Below are positions 8,610 through 18,160 of a DNA stretch of 64,000 nucleotides, piece by piece. Position numbers and translations under genes: made by a program. The notes beneath the pieces were generated by a model that worked only from the letters and a program-made list of their open reading frames with translations, searched no databases and was not told the origin of the DNA. Source of the DNA: Helcococcus ovis (GTDB lineage: Bacteria; Bacillota; Clostridia; Tissierellales; Peptoniphilaceae); the NCBI RefSeq assembly GCF_004524775.2, contig NZ_CP119081.1:930001-994000 (forward strand), given 5' to 3'. Position 1 is the first letter of the stretch. The number at the start of each line of letters is the position of its first letter.

Positions 8610-9863
8610 CTATTTTTCTATCATTCTATTTAATACCTCTATATCCGTTTGTTTCATGCCTTCTTTAGCTATATATCCAATATTTCTAATTGTATTTTCT
8701 ACACAATCTTTCAATAATCCATCTCCCGCAATAAAGCTTTTACCTCTTTTAGCAAGATTAAAACCTGTAATACCGGCATCAACAGCAGTCGCTATTTTAG
8801 CAGCACATGAAGGTTTAGCACCATCACAAATCATACCTGAAGCAATCATCAAAGCATTACTAATTGTTTCTTCAACAATTTTAAAATTTTGAGTTTCAAC
8901 ATATGCAATACCTGCTCCTGCTGCAACTCCTGCTGATGTAACTCCACAATAAGCAGAAAGTCTGCCAATAAATCTTTTTATATGAAGTGCTACTAAATTT
9001 GAAATAATAAGTCCTCTATATAGTATTTCCTTAGATGCATTTCTTTCTTCTGCGTACTCAATAACTGGTATGCTACAAGTAATTCCTTGATTGCCTGAGC
9101 CTGCATTTATGACAACTGATAAACTGCATCCACTCATCCTTGCATCTGATCCTGCTGCAGCTTTAGCACGAGCTCTAGTTCTAAGACTATTATCCTCGTC
9201 TAAAAGCATTTTACCAACTGCAGAGCCCCATTTTCCAGTTAATCCTTCTTTAGAAATCGCTGTATTTGATGATATTTGTTGTTCTAATAAATTTTCAACC
9301 CTACTTAAATCAATATTTTCTGCATAATCAAATATATCTTTTACGGAAAGTCTATCATAATCCTTATGAGTCCTTGCATTTGAATAACAATTATCATACA
9401 TATGTACTTCACCATTTTTTATTATTTTAACAATATTTGTATGCTTATTTTTAATTTCAACTTCAACATTATTTCCATAATCATCATATAAAACTATTTC
9501 AATATCTAAATTTTCCTCCCCCTCCTTTAAAAATACTGAAATTTGTTTATTTTCAAGCATTATTTTAGCATTTTGAATGTCTTCTTTTGTAACTTCAGAT
9601 AAGACTTCAAGTTCCTTATTAGCTTTTCCTCCTATAATGCCAATTGCTGCCGCTGATTCAACACCCTTCATGCCACTAGTATTAGGAACTGTAACACTTT
9701 TTACATTTTTAATGATATTTCCCGAACATTTAACCTCTACTTTAACAGGCAATTTACCTAAAACCTCTCTTGCCTTTGCTGCTGCAAGAGCTATTGAGAT
9801 AGGTTCTGTACATCCACAGGCTTTTATCAATTCACTTTTTAATAAATCTGTGAAATCTATCAT
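8610..9863 (-). CDS. cyuA: L-cysteine desulfidase family protein (CyuA/UPF0597)
   Basis: The 417-residue protein carries the family signature ACGCTEPISIALAAAKA near the start, then SGMKGVESAAAIG, MSGCSLSVVINAGSGNQG and CDGAKPSCAAKI, the conserved Cys positions expected for an iron-sulfur cluster enzyme. The family releases pyruvate, ammonia and sulfide from cysteine. The length is normal. It heads the run cyuA - C26 amidotransferase - permease. The region codes for several other sulfur functions just upstream. The start is the ATG at 9863 after AGGAGG. Confidence 0.85.
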   Translation of the reverse strand: MIDFTDLLKSELIKACGCTEPISIALAAAKAREVLGKLPVKVEVKCSGNIIKNVKSVTVPNTSGMKGVESAAAIGIIGGKANKELEVLSEVTKEDIQNAKIMLENKQISVFLKEGEENLDIEIVLYDDYGNNVEVEIKNKHTNIVKIIKNGEVHMYDNCYSNARTHKDYDRLSVKDIFDYAENIDLSRVENLLEQQISSNTAISKEGLTGKWGSAVGKMLLDEDNSLRTRARAKAAAGSDARMSGCSLSVVINAGSGNQGITCSIPVIEYAEERNASKEILYRGLIISNLVALHIKRFIGRLSAYCGVTSAGVAAGAGIAYVETQNFKIVEETISNALMIASGMICDGAKPSCAAKIATAVDAGITGFNLAKRGKSFIAGDGLLKDCVENTIRNIGYIAKEGMKQTDIEVLNRMIEK

Positions 9864-9922
9864 ATTTCCTCCTAATTGTTCAAAAAAAACATTTATGATA
9901 ACGTTTTTATTTAAATAATATT

Positions 9923-9961
9923 ATACCATTAATTCTGAATGTTTTGTAGAATTAATGGTAT
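9923..9961. terminator. Terminator between tauB-like gene and cysteine desulfidase
   Basis: A perfect 14-base inverted repeat (ATACCATTAATTCT at 9923-9936 with AGAATTAATGGTAT at 9948-9961) lies just past the stop of the ATPase gene. The stronger U-tract is on the plus strand, so bidirectional use is likely. Confidence 0.75.
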
Positions 9962-9974
9962 ATTTTTATCAAAA

Positions 9975-10733
9975 CTAACTATTTATTATTTTAAGAATTT
10001 CATGCTTAATTCTTATATATTCATCATCATTTTCAATTATTTCATATGGATTATCAATCAATTTTTCATAATAGTTAATTTTAAATTCTTTAATAATAGT
10101 TCCCGGCGATTTACTCATTACAATTACTCTATTAGCTAATTTCAAGGCTTCATCAATATCATGTGTTATCATGAAAAATGTTTGAGATTCATTAAACCAC
10201 ATCTTTCTTATGAATGCCTGCATTGATGATCTGGTAATTGCATCCAGTGCTCCAAATGGTTCATCCATCAAAACAATATCCGGGCTGGTTATTAATGTTC
10301 TCGAAAGAGCAACTCTTTGTTGCATACCACCAGATAATTCAAATGGATAATGTTTTCTATATTCTAATAATTTAGTTTTTTCTAAATACTCATCAACTAA
10401 ATTGTTCATAACATGTTTTTCTGTCTTAGCAATTTTAAGTCCGTATTTTATATTATCTTCAACGTTTAACCATGGATAAAGATTTGTTGATTGAAAAACT
10501 ACTCCTCTATCATGTCCGGGAGCTAATATTTCAACATTATTTTTCAATACTTTACCATTACTTGGTTTTATAAAACCTGCTATTAATTTTAGTAGCGAAC
10601 TTTTTCCACATCCGGATGGTCCTAAAACAACTATAAAATCTGATTTATTAATCTCTAAATTTATATTACTAATAGCATGAGTATTTCTTAAATTTTCATT
10701 ATAAACTAGTGAAACATTATTTAATTTAATCAT
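9975..10733 (-). CDS. tauB: Taurine/sulfonate-type ABC transporter ATPase
   Basis: This 252-residue ATPase has Walker A GPSGCGKSS (about 38-46), the signature LSGGMQQR and Walker B VLMDEPFGALD, with the D-loop and switch His in FMITHDIDEA. These are typical of the TauB/SsuB/NrtD group. It is the third gene of a tight operon (permease, binding protein, ATPase), starting three bases after the binding-protein stop. The substrate assignment rests on the TauA-like partner. Confidence 0.85.
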   Translation of the reverse strand: MIKLNNVSLVYNENLRNTHAISNINLEINKSDFIVVLGPSGCGKSSLLKLIAGFIKPSNGKVLKNNVEILAPGHDRGVVFQSTNLYPWLNVEDNIKYGLKIAKTEKHVMNNLVDEYLEKTKLLEYRKHYPFELSGGMQQRVALSRTLITSPDIVLMDEPFGALDAITRSSMQAFIRKMWFNESQTFFMITHDIDEALKLANRVIVMSKSPGTIIKEFKINYYEKLIDNPYEIIENDDEYIRIKHEILKIINS

Positions 10734-10736
10734 ACT

Positions 10737-11765
10737 TTACTCCATTTCTAAAGATCTTTCAATATATATTGGATTTATAAATTTTTTAATTTCTTCAATT
10801 GAAGGAACTTTTTTAATTTTACGTTCATCATGTAAAAACCTTCCCGTATCATAAAAAACATTTACAAAATTACCCGGTTTTTTTGATGTTCCAAAATAAT
10901 CATTTGATAATAATTCTCTTCTGGTTAACCACATGGATCCATTCATTTGAGATTTTGCTTCCGATTCAGTAATTCTTAAACTTTCAGCAGCAGCTTTAAT
11001 CGCTTTTTCAGGATTTGTTTTATATATTGATCCAGCTTTTGAAAGTGCCAAAATATAATCATAGACTAATTCAGGATATTTTTTTGAAAAATTTTTATTT
11101 ACTAAATCTATATTAACAGTTGTAATTCCTTTTTTAGCTAAATCCTTACTTGTAATCAATACGTTACCGGTCTTTTTTAAATCTGATAATGTTGGTTCCC
11201 AACTATATGCAGCATCGATATCTCCACGTTTCCATGCAGCAACAATATCCACTGTGTTCATATCTAATAAGGTAACATCATGTTTACTAATTCCATTTAA
11301 TTCTAACGCCTTTACTAAAGATAAATGGCTTGTAGATGCAAAAGGTGTCGCAATTTTCTTTCCCCTTAAATCCTTAATATTATTAATATTTCTACCTTTT
11401 TGTGCAACAAGTGCTTCATTTTCTCCTAAAACATCATGTATCCATATTAGTTCAACGTCTATACCTCTTGATAGTGCAACAACTGAATTTGTATAACCCA
11501 TTTCAGCAAAATCAATTGCACCTGATGAAAATGCAATATTTGCTGATGTTCCTGAATCAAAAAATATCAATTCAACATCTATTCCTTTTTTACTAAATAT
11601 GTTTTTAAAAATATTTAACTTATCTGCAACAGTTTTATCATTTGCTACACGAATTGTTCCTATTTTTATTTTTTTAGGCCATCCATTTTTTTGAATATTA
11701 TAATTACACCCTGAAATTAAAACAAAAGTAAGCACAAAGATAATAATTAGAATTTTCTTTTTCAT
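10737..11765 (-). CDS. tauA: Taurine-type ABC substrate-binding lipoprotein
   Basis: With the ATG at 11765 (AGGAGTAAAT site) the protein is 342 residues. A lipoprotein signal peptide with lipobox LISGC is followed by a periplasmic-binding fold of the SsuA/TauA class. Blocks matching my memory of TauA include FFDSGTSANIAFSSG, ENEALVAQKG, KIATPFASTSHLSL, VDIVAAWKRGDIDAAYSWEP and TGRFLHDERKI. The upstream in-frame ATG lacks a site and overlaps the permease stop. Taurine or a related sulfonate is the likely ligand, which fits the adjacent sulfur genes. Confidence 0.8.
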   Translation of the reverse strand: MKKKILIIIFVLTFVLISGCNYNIQKNGWPKKIKIGTIRVANDKTVADKLNIFKNIFSKKGIDVELIFFDSGTSANIAFSSGAIDFAEMGYTNSVVALSRGIDVELIWIHDVLGENEALVAQKGRNINNIKDLRGKKIATPFASTSHLSLVKALELNGISKHDVTLLDMNTVDIVAAWKRGDIDAAYSWEPTLSDLKKTGNVLITSKDLAKKGITTVNIDLVNKNFSKKYPELVYDYILALSKAGSIYKTNPEKAIKAAAESLRITESEAKSQMNGSMWLTRRELLSNDYFGTSKKPGNFVNVFYDTGRFLHDERKIKKVPSIEEIKKFINPIYIERSLEME

Positions 11766-11773
11766 ATTTACTC

Positions 11774-12544
11774 CTATTTTCCATTCCAAAATACAAATCT
11801 TTTTTCAATCAAAGTTAATAAATAATCTATTAAAACACCTGTTATACCCATTATAATTATGCCTACAAATACCACATCTGTATTTATATATTTATATGCA
11901 TCAATTACCATCCATCCTATACCGGCTGTTGCAGCAATCATTTCTGCGGATACCAATGTAGTATAAGCAACACCAATTGCTGTCCTTATACCAACAAAAA
12001 TTTCAGGAAATGTTGCAGGTAATATGATTGTCCTGAAAATTTGAAATTTTGTAGCTCCAAATGTTTCAGCACTTAATATATAAGATTGATTTACTCTAGA
12101 AACAGCTGAAATGCTTGAAATATACATAGGTGCAAATGCAGCCAAATATAATAATGTTATTTTTGACTTTTCATCAATACCTAACCAAATTATTAATAAT
12201 GAATAATATGCCAACGGAGGCAAATTTCTATAAAAATTTACAAAGGAATTTAATATTGCACGAATCTTAGGGAAATATCCACAAATTAGTCCCAAAGGTA
12301 TTGCAGTTATAATTGAAATAACAACTGAGACAATCAATCTAAACATACTAATTCCAATGTGACTCCAAAATGAAGTATAATTATACCCATTAATTAAAAT
12401 GTCCTTAAATGTTAATATTACTTCAAATGGAGATGGCAATTTATGAGATGGCAACACATTAAATACACTTAGTAAAGTCCATAACAATAATATTACTCCC
12501 CAAGTAGTTATAGTAATATATCTATAATTCTTATTACTCTTCAT
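11774..12544 (-). CDS. tauC: Taurine/sulfonate-type ABC transporter permease
   Basis: This 256-residue membrane protein has about six helices and the inner-membrane-protein EAA-like loop (SAETFGATKFQIFRTIILPA), followed by GIRTAIGVAYTTLVSAEM, which is characteristic of TauC/SsuC. It is the first gene of the transporter operon, with AAGGAG before the ATG at 12544 and a hairpin separating it from the CoA-disulfide reductase gene upstream. It forms the channel partner of the lipoprotein and ATPase that follow. Confidence 0.85.
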   Translation of the reverse strand: MKSNKNYRYITITTWGVILLLWTLLSVFNVLPSHKLPSPFEVILTFKDILINGYNYTSFWSHIGISMFRLIVSVVISIITAIPLGLICGYFPKIRAILNSFVNFYRNLPPLAYYSLLIIWLGIDEKSKITLLYLAAFAPMYISSISAVSRVNQSYILSAETFGATKFQIFRTIILPATFPEIFVGIRTAIGVAYTTLVSAEMIAATAGIGWMVIDAYKYINTDVVFVGIIIMGITGVLIDYLLTLIEKRFVFWNGK

Positions 12545-12572
12545 GTAAAATATATCTCCTTATCAATAAAAT

Positions 12573-12604
12573 AAATAAGATGGATGTTTCCAACCATCTT
12601 ATTT
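12573..12604 (-). terminator. Terminator after the CoA-disulfide reductase gene
   Basis: AAATAAGATGG pairs with CCATCTTATTT around a short loop, with a T-rich run on the minus strand before the transporter operon begins. Confidence 0.75.
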
Positions 12605-12618
12605 ATATTTATAAAATT

Positions 12619-14316
12619 TTAGTCAAAGTTATATCCTGTAACTATTTTTTCACGTCCTGTTGTAACATCATTAAAATATTCATAGTAACTTAATTGTAAG
12701 AATGAACCTTGTATGTTAATTACATTATTATAACCATAACCTTTTAAGGCTTGTAATACGTAATAACTATCCCATGAAGTTCTACAATGAACATAAACCG
12801 GTCTATCTTTTGGAATTTCATTATATCTTTCTCTAACTTCATTAATTGGAATATTTACTGCACCAATAACATGAGATTTTTCAAATGCAGCCTTTCCTCT
12901 TACGTCTAATATAAATTCTTTATTTTCTACTAATTCTCTAACTTTTGTTACAGGAACTTGTTCATAAACACCATTTAAAACATTTAATCCTGTAAATCCA
13001 GCATAATTTACTGCATCTTTAGCTGTTCCAAATGCCGGTGCATAACATAATTCTAATTCTCTTAAATCATCAAGTGTTGCATTCATAGTAATCATTGCAG
13101 CAATAACATTAACTCTTGCTACTGCATCTCCTTTACTGATTGCTTGAGCACCTAAAACTTTTCCTGTTGGATATTCATATATCAATTTAAAATGCATAGG
13201 ATTTGGATTTGGCATTAATTTTACTTTATCCATTGGAATAACTAATGCAACACGGTAATCTATTCCATTTTCAATACATTCTTTTTCATTTAATCCTGTT
13301 GCTGCTGCATTAAGATTAAATACTCTTATACATGATGAACCGATTACTCCTTTATTTTGCACTGCTCTACCAAAAATATGATCTGCAGCATTTCTAGCTT
13401 GTCTTTGTGCTGGGCCAGCTAAAGGTAATCTTGTTTTTTTCTTTGTAATTGAATTAAATGTTTCAATTGCATCACCAACCGCATAAACATCTTTTAAATT
13501 TGTTCTAAAGTTGTGATCAACTAAAATTCCTCCGGTTTCACCTAGTTTAACACCTGATTTTACAGCAAATTCAACATCCGGTTCAACACCAATTGACAAA
13601 ATAACTGCTTTAGCTTTAACTTCTTTTCCACTTTGTAAAATCACCTTATCATCTTGAACTTCTACTAATGCATCATTTAAAATTAAGTTTACACCATTAT
13701 CATGTAATTCTTTATGTAACATTTGAACCATGTCATAATCGAAAGGCTTCATTATTTGATTTGCATACTCAACTAGTGTTACATTTTTGCCTGAATGACG
13801 CAAGTTTTCTGCCATTTCAACACCTATAAATCCACCACCTACAACTACAACATCTTCAACATTTCTACTTGTCAAAAATGCATCTGTTTTTCTAACGTCA
13901 TATACATTTTTAATAACAAATACATTATCAGCATCAACATTCTTAATTGATTTTGGGACAATAGCATTTGCTCCAGGTGATAAAACTAAATAATCGTAGT
14001 GATCTTCAAATTCTTCATTTGTTTCTAAATTTTTAACCAAAATTTTGTGCTCATCTGCTATAATTTTTGTTACTTCATGATTTACTTTAGCACTTAGGTT
14101 AAATGAAGCTCTGAATTCATCTGGATTATATAAAATTAAATCATCAACATTTTTAACTTCTCCACTGAAGAAATTAGGTAAACAACAGTTTGAAAATGAA
14201 ATATTAGGTCCTTTATCATAAATTTGAATATCTGCATTTTCATCAATTCTTCTAATTCTTGCTGCAGCTGAAGCACCACCTGCTACACCACCAACAACTA
14301 TATATCTTTTACTCAT
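12619..14316 (-). CDS. cdr: CoA-disulfide reductase / persulfide reductase fused to rhodanese
   Basis: The 565-residue protein has an FAD-binding GGVAGGASAAARIRR at the N-terminus, the active-site Cys44/45 in SFSNCCLPNF, an NAD-binding GGGFIGVEMAENL, and the second FAD motif VYAVGDAIE. A dimerisation domain (about 335-445) is followed by a C-terminal rhodanese domain (about 465-550, active loop HCRTSWDSY). Such fusions reduce CoA disulfide or CoA-persulfide with NAD(P)H. The upstream neighbour is a YeeE importer (12-base gap), so imported thiosulfate or persulfide sulfur could be reduced here. Confidence 0.88.
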   Translation of the reverse strand: MSKRYIVVGGVAGGASAAARIRRIDENADIQIYDKGPNISFSNCCLPNFFSGEVKNVDDLILYNPDEFRASFNLSAKVNHEVTKIIADEHKILVKNLETNEEFEDHYDYLVLSPGANAIVPKSIKNVDADNVFVIKNVYDVRKTDAFLTSRNVEDVVVVGGGFIGVEMAENLRHSGKNVTLVEYANQIMKPFDYDMVQMLHKELHDNGVNLILNDALVEVQDDKVILQSGKEVKAKAVILSIGVEPDVEFAVKSGVKLGETGGILVDHNFRTNLKDVYAVGDAIETFNSITKKKTRLPLAGPAQRQARNAADHIFGRAVQNKGVIGSSCIRVFNLNAAATGLNEKECIENGIDYRVALVIPMDKVKLMPNPNPMHFKLIYEYPTGKVLGAQAISKGDAVARVNVIAAMITMNATLDDLRELELCYAPAFGTAKDAVNYAGFTGLNVLNGVYEQVPVTKVRELVENKEFILDVRGKAAFEKSHVIGAVNIPINEVRERYNEIPKDRPVYVHCRTSWDSYYVLQALKGYGYNNVINIQGSFLQLSYYEYFNDVTTGREKIVTGYNFD

Positions 14317-14328
14317 TACTAGTCTCCT

Positions 14329-15627
14329 TTATTTTTTTAATTTTTTTAATTGATCTTTTCTTAATGTACCAATTACACAAACTTTACCAGCGAATAATTT
14401 CAAACCTATAATACCACCTAATGACATTGATATTAAAAATACCCATCCTGATAATGAAAAGCTTGAAATAGCTGAATACATAGCTCCTACATTACAACCT
14501 TGGCCAAATCTTGCCCCGAATCCTAACATAAATCCACCTAGTGCAAAATATGCTGCATCCTTAAATTTAAAATCAAAATCTATTTTAAATCTATTTGCTA
14601 ATAAAAACGCTACTGTACATCCGAAGAATAAACCAATATTTCTAATTGTACCGCCATCGTTTAATAATCCTTTATTTACTTTATCTAAATAACTTCCAAA
14701 CATTTCTTGTGGGAAGTCTATAATATGTCTAAAAATACCAACATTCAATGTTAGTAAAGGTGATGAAACACCCCATGGTTTATTTGTTGTAACAAGTACG
14801 AAAATTGCAAACATTGCTAACATTAATGATCCAATTGTAAATGACCATCTTTCAACAAATAATTTATGATATGTACTATAACTAAAGAATTTACTTTCTT
14901 TTAAATTTGGTGCCAATTCCTTTTCAATATCTTCATAGTCGCCTTTAGGATCCATATAGGTTCCTTCTTTTTTTCTCATATCTTCATATTTCAATGTTAA
15001 AATATAAAGTAATAATAATAGTAACAACGTAAATGCCAATGCACCCCAATGGCCTAAATATTGTGGCAAGTATACTCTTCCACCAATTTTACCAACAGAT
15101 GTCTTTTCAAAAATTTTCAAAGCATAAAATCCTGGACCCGAACCAATTACAAAGAAAATAAATGCAATAAATGCTCTCCCTTGCCCTTCTCCAAAATCTG
15201 CCAAAGTTCCTGAACCACATCCTCCGGCTAGCATCATCCCTATACCGAAGATTATTCCCCCAATAATAGTTGCTAAACTAATAAAGTATGCATTTTGTGT
15301 ACCGGGAATAATTTTATCTCCTTCTTTTGCTAAAAAGCTTGGTACTGCCCCACCTAGAACCGCTTTCATTTGTATTGCAAAGAAAATTACCGATGTAATT
15401 GCTAATAAAACAATAAGTGCTTTAGATAAACTTCCCTCTCCTCTCATATAGATACGTTTTATTCCACCTGCAAAACCATATCTTGATCTTGTAAGGGTAT
15501 ATCCTAACCCTAATCCAGCTACAAGATATAATTGTAATTTTGGATTTGATAAATTTACCGCAAAAAATATTAATAATAAAATTACTATCAATCCCAAAAC
15601 AGGTTGAATATATTTATTTTTACTCAT
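14329..15627 (-). CDS. YeeE/YedE-family thiosulfate/sulfur-compound importer
   Basis: From the ATG at 15627 (AAAGGAGGAAAA site) the protein has 432 residues and about ten helices. Two internal repeats carry conserved cysteines, MMLAGGCGSGTLADFGEGQGRA and GFGARFGQGCNVGAM (quoted in parts: GGCGSGT; GQGCN), plus a later KVCVIG. These motifs define YeeE/YedE proteins that pass thiosulfate or related sulfur anions across the membrane. An in-frame ATG 22 codons upstream lacks a site. It is the first gene of a pair with the CoA-disulfide reductase, suggesting linked sulfur uptake and reduction. Confidence 0.85.
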   Translation of the reverse strand: MSKNKYIQPVLGLIVILLLIFFAVNLSNPKLQLYLVAGLGLGYTLTRSRYGFAGGIKRIYMRGEGSLSKALIVLLAITSVIFFAIQMKAVLGGAVPSFLAKEGDKIIPGTQNAYFISLATIIGGIIFGIGMMLAGGCGSGTLADFGEGQGRAFIAFIFFVIGSGPGFYALKIFEKTSVGKIGGRVYLPQYLGHWGALAFTLLLLLLLYILTLKYEDMRKKEGTYMDPKGDYEDIEKELAPNLKESKFFSYSTYHKLFVERWSFTIGSLMLAMFAIFVLVTTNKPWGVSSPLLTLNVGIFRHIIDFPQEMFGSYLDKVNKGLLNDGGTIRNIGLFFGCTVAFLLANRFKIDFDFKFKDAAYFALGGFMLGFGARFGQGCNVGAMYSAISSFSLSGWVFLISMSLGGIIGLKLFAGKVCVIGTLRKDQLKKLKK

Positions 15628-15815
15628 TTTTCCTCCTTTTAATTTAAACTTTGTATTAAAAATATCAATACGCTGTAGATATAATTTTAACAAAAATTTT
15701 AAAAATGTAAATATATTTTTAGAAAAAGTATAGCTTTTTTATTATTTTTATATTGATTTATTACATTTTCTTAACTAATCTAAATTTATGTTAATATTAC
15801 AATGTATTAATATAA

Positions 15816-15844
15816 TTGATTTTTATAAATTTTATACATATAAT
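15816..15844 (+). promoter_or_regulatory. Sigma-A promoter for the MFS exporter
   Basis: TTGATT at 15816-15821, a 17-base spacer, and a perfect TATAAT at 15839-15844. The start codon is 23 bases further on. Confidence 0.75.
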
Positions 15845-15866
15845 TACAATAAGTTAGGAGTAAAAA

Positions 15867-17156
15867 ATGACAAAATCAATGAAAAAATTTATTGTCCTAT
15901 GGTTTGGACAATTAACTGCATCTGTAGGACATGGACTAACAACTTTCGCACTAAGTGTTTTTGCATTTTCTGTTTCTCAATCCGCAATTGATACTTCAAT
16001 GGTAATGCTTTTAGGATTTTTACCATATATTATATTAATTGTCCCATCAGGAGTTCTTGCAGATAAGTATGATAGAAGATTAATGATGATATTGGGTGAT
16101 GGACTTTCTGCATTAGGAATATTATATATATTAATAATAAAATTGTACGGAAATCTTACACTAATAGATGTATACATAGGTGTAACTATAAGTTCAATTT
16201 TTTCAGCACTAATGACTCCTGCATATCAAGCAACAGTAAGTGACATTCTAACAAAAAATGAATATATTAAAGCAAGTGGACTAGTACAAATTTCAAACTC
16301 TGCAAAATTTTTAGTTTCACCCATTTTGGCCGGCTTTTTAATTAATATTCAAAATGGATTTGAAATTATTTTATTAATCGATGTATTAACTGTTTTCGTA
16401 ACCATAGCTACAACCTTATATATTAAAAATGATTTAAGGCAATGTAAACTTCATGATACAGAAAAAGATTTCTTTCAAAATCTTTTAAATACATGGAAAT
16501 TATTAAAAAAAGATAAAAGTATATTTAAATTAGTATTAATTTCTATGCTATTAACATTTTTTATAGCATTTATACACACATTATCCAGTCCTTATTTTTT
16601 ATCATTTTCCGATAGTAAAACATTGGGTAATGCTATGACTATTGCTGCATTTGGAATGTTTTTATCAGGTGCTTTTTTAAGTATTCATTCAATTACGAAA
16701 AATCATATAAAAAAATTATCACTTTCACTTTTATCAGGTGGAATTTTTATGATAGGATTTGGTTTAACTACTAATATTTATATTATAACTCTATTTGGTT
16801 TTCTATTTTTTGCAACATTACCAGTTGCAAATAGTACAATAGATTATCTAATAAGAATAAATCTAGACAATAAACATGAGGGAAGAATTTGGTCATTTGT
16901 TACATTTATATCTCAAATGGGATTTGTACTTGCGTATCCTACCTCAGGACTATTAGCTGACAATATTTTTTCACCAATTATGTCAAAAGGTGGATTACTT
17001 GAAAATTCAGTTGGTAAAATCATAGGAGTTGGAAGTGGAAAAGGAATCGGGTTATTAATTATAATTGCCGGAATTTGTCTTTCACTTACTTCCTTAATTA
17101 TAATTAAATCAAAAAATATTAGAAAATTGGAGAAAGTAAATTCCATTAATAATTAA
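15867..17156 (+). CDS. MFS transporter, MFS_3/macrolide-efflux-like
   Basis: This 429-residue protein has 12 predicted helices. The N-terminal FIVLWFGQLTASVGHGLTTF and the loop SGVLADKYDRRLMM between helices 2 and 3 are typical of the enterobactin-exporter/Mef branch of the major facilitator superfamily. It is probably a drug or metabolite exporter; the substrate cannot be assigned. It is monocistronic with a consensus promoter, a TTAGGAG site and a strong terminator. Confidence 0.82.
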   Translation: MTKSMKKFIVLWFGQLTASVGHGLTTFALSVFAFSVSQSAIDTSMVMLLGFLPYIILIVPSGVLADKYDRRLMMILGDGLSALGILYILIIKLYGNLTLIDVYIGVTISSIFSALMTPAYQATVSDILTKNEYIKASGLVQISNSAKFLVSPILAGFLINIQNGFEIILLIDVLTVFVTIATTLYIKNDLRQCKLHDTEKDFFQNLLNTWKLLKKDKSIFKLVLISMLLTFFIAFIHTLSSPYFLSFSDSKTLGNAMTIAAFGMFLSGAFLSIHSITKNHIKKLSLSLLSGGIFMIGFGLTTNIYIITLFGFLFFATLPVANSTIDYLIRINLDNKHEGRIWSFVTFISQMGFVLAYPTSGLLADNIFSPIMSKGGLLENSVGKIIGVGSGKGIGLLIIIAGICLSLTSLIIIKSKNIRKLEKVNSINN

Positions 17157-17160
17157 TATA

Positions 17161-17212
17161 AAAATACCGAAAAATCACTTAATTACATTCTAGTGACTAT
17201 TCGGTATTTTAT
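17161..17212. terminator. Bidirectional terminator between convergent genes
   Basis: AAAATACCGAA pairs with TTCGGTATTTT, with an inner TCACT/AGTGA stem. It separates the MFS gene (+) from the GNAT gene (-), which starts its stop codon just beyond. Confidence 0.85.
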
Positions 17213-17213
17213 T

Positions 17214-17822
17214 TTAATTGTTATAAATTAATGTTTCCGGATACGAAAAATTTAATTTAATATTTTTATTTGGGTTTATAATTAAATTTAATATTGTATC
17301 TTCTTTAGTCCCCATTCTTGTTTCTATAATTAATTTCCTATAAGGCTTAAAGCCACATTTTTCCTGAACTCTTTTAGATTGATTATTAAAAATGAAATAT
17401 CCGGATGTTAAGAAATCATAATTTAATTCATTAAATAAATAATTTATAACAGCATTTACCGCCTCAGGCATTAATCCTTTTCCCCAATAATCTTTACTTA
17501 ATACAAATCCTAATTCTCTTCCAATATAATTATTAAATTCAGTTAGTTCATTTTCACGCTTATATTTTTCAATTCCTAATGATCCTATTACTTTCTTATC
17601 ATCCCTATGAAATAATGCAAAAGTTTTATTTTCTTCAATAAACATATTTAATATTTCTTGAGATTTTTCTTTATTTTCATGTGGATTCCATCCAGCCATC
17701 TGTCCAACACCATCTACAGAAGCATATTCATAAAAATCATCTAAATCTCCTTGTTCAAATTGTCTAATTATTAGTCTTTTTGTTTCAATAATTTTTCCAT
17801 TTATCTTAAAATCTGCATTCAT
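17214..17822 (-). CDS. GNAT N-acetyltransferase, RimJ/RimL-like
   Basis: The 202-residue protein begins ETKRLIIRQFEQGDLDDFYEY, the classic RimJ/RimL opening, and contains ELGFVLSKDYWGKGLMPEAV (the acetyl-CoA-binding segment with a Gly-rich loop), then NQSKRVQEKCGFK. Family members acetylate N-termini, amino acids or small amines; the substrate is not evident. The site TAGGAGTTATTT precedes the ATG. There are no functional neighbours. Confidence 0.82.
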   Translation of the reverse strand: MNADFKINGKIIETKRLIIRQFEQGDLDDFYEYASVDGVGQMAGWNPHENKEKSQEILNMFIEENKTFALFHRDDKKVIGSLGIEKYKRENELTEFNNYIGRELGFVLSKDYWGKGLMPEAVNAVINYLFNELNYDFLTSGYFIFNNQSKRVQEKCGFKPYRKLIIETRMGTKEDTILNLIINPNKNIKLNFSYPETLIYNN

Positions 17823-18160
17823 AAATAACTCCTATATTAATTTATAATATATTTTACTATATTTTAAAAATATTTTTATTACTGTTTATCACAATCATAA
17901 CTCCCAATAAGATAACAGCAATGATTAATAATTAGATATTAAACCATTTTGATAATTTTTTTAATTTTAGTATGAATTTTTTTTATATTTTTCACAAATA
18001 TAGAACCATTTTATTTATAAGTAAAATTTTGGTATTATTTCTTAATTTATATTTCAAAAATTTTATATGAAAATTAGATCCAAATTGTAATTATATTGTA
18101 TATTGGTTTAATTTGATAAAATTTTTGAGTAATAATACAATTTATTTAATTTAAATATTC
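17823..18160. other. Intergenic spacer, nothing recognised
   Basis: About 340 very AT-rich bases lie between two minus-strand genes. I see no open frame with a ribosome site, no repeat and no convincing hairpin apart from weak AT stems near 18150. Confidence 0.6.
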
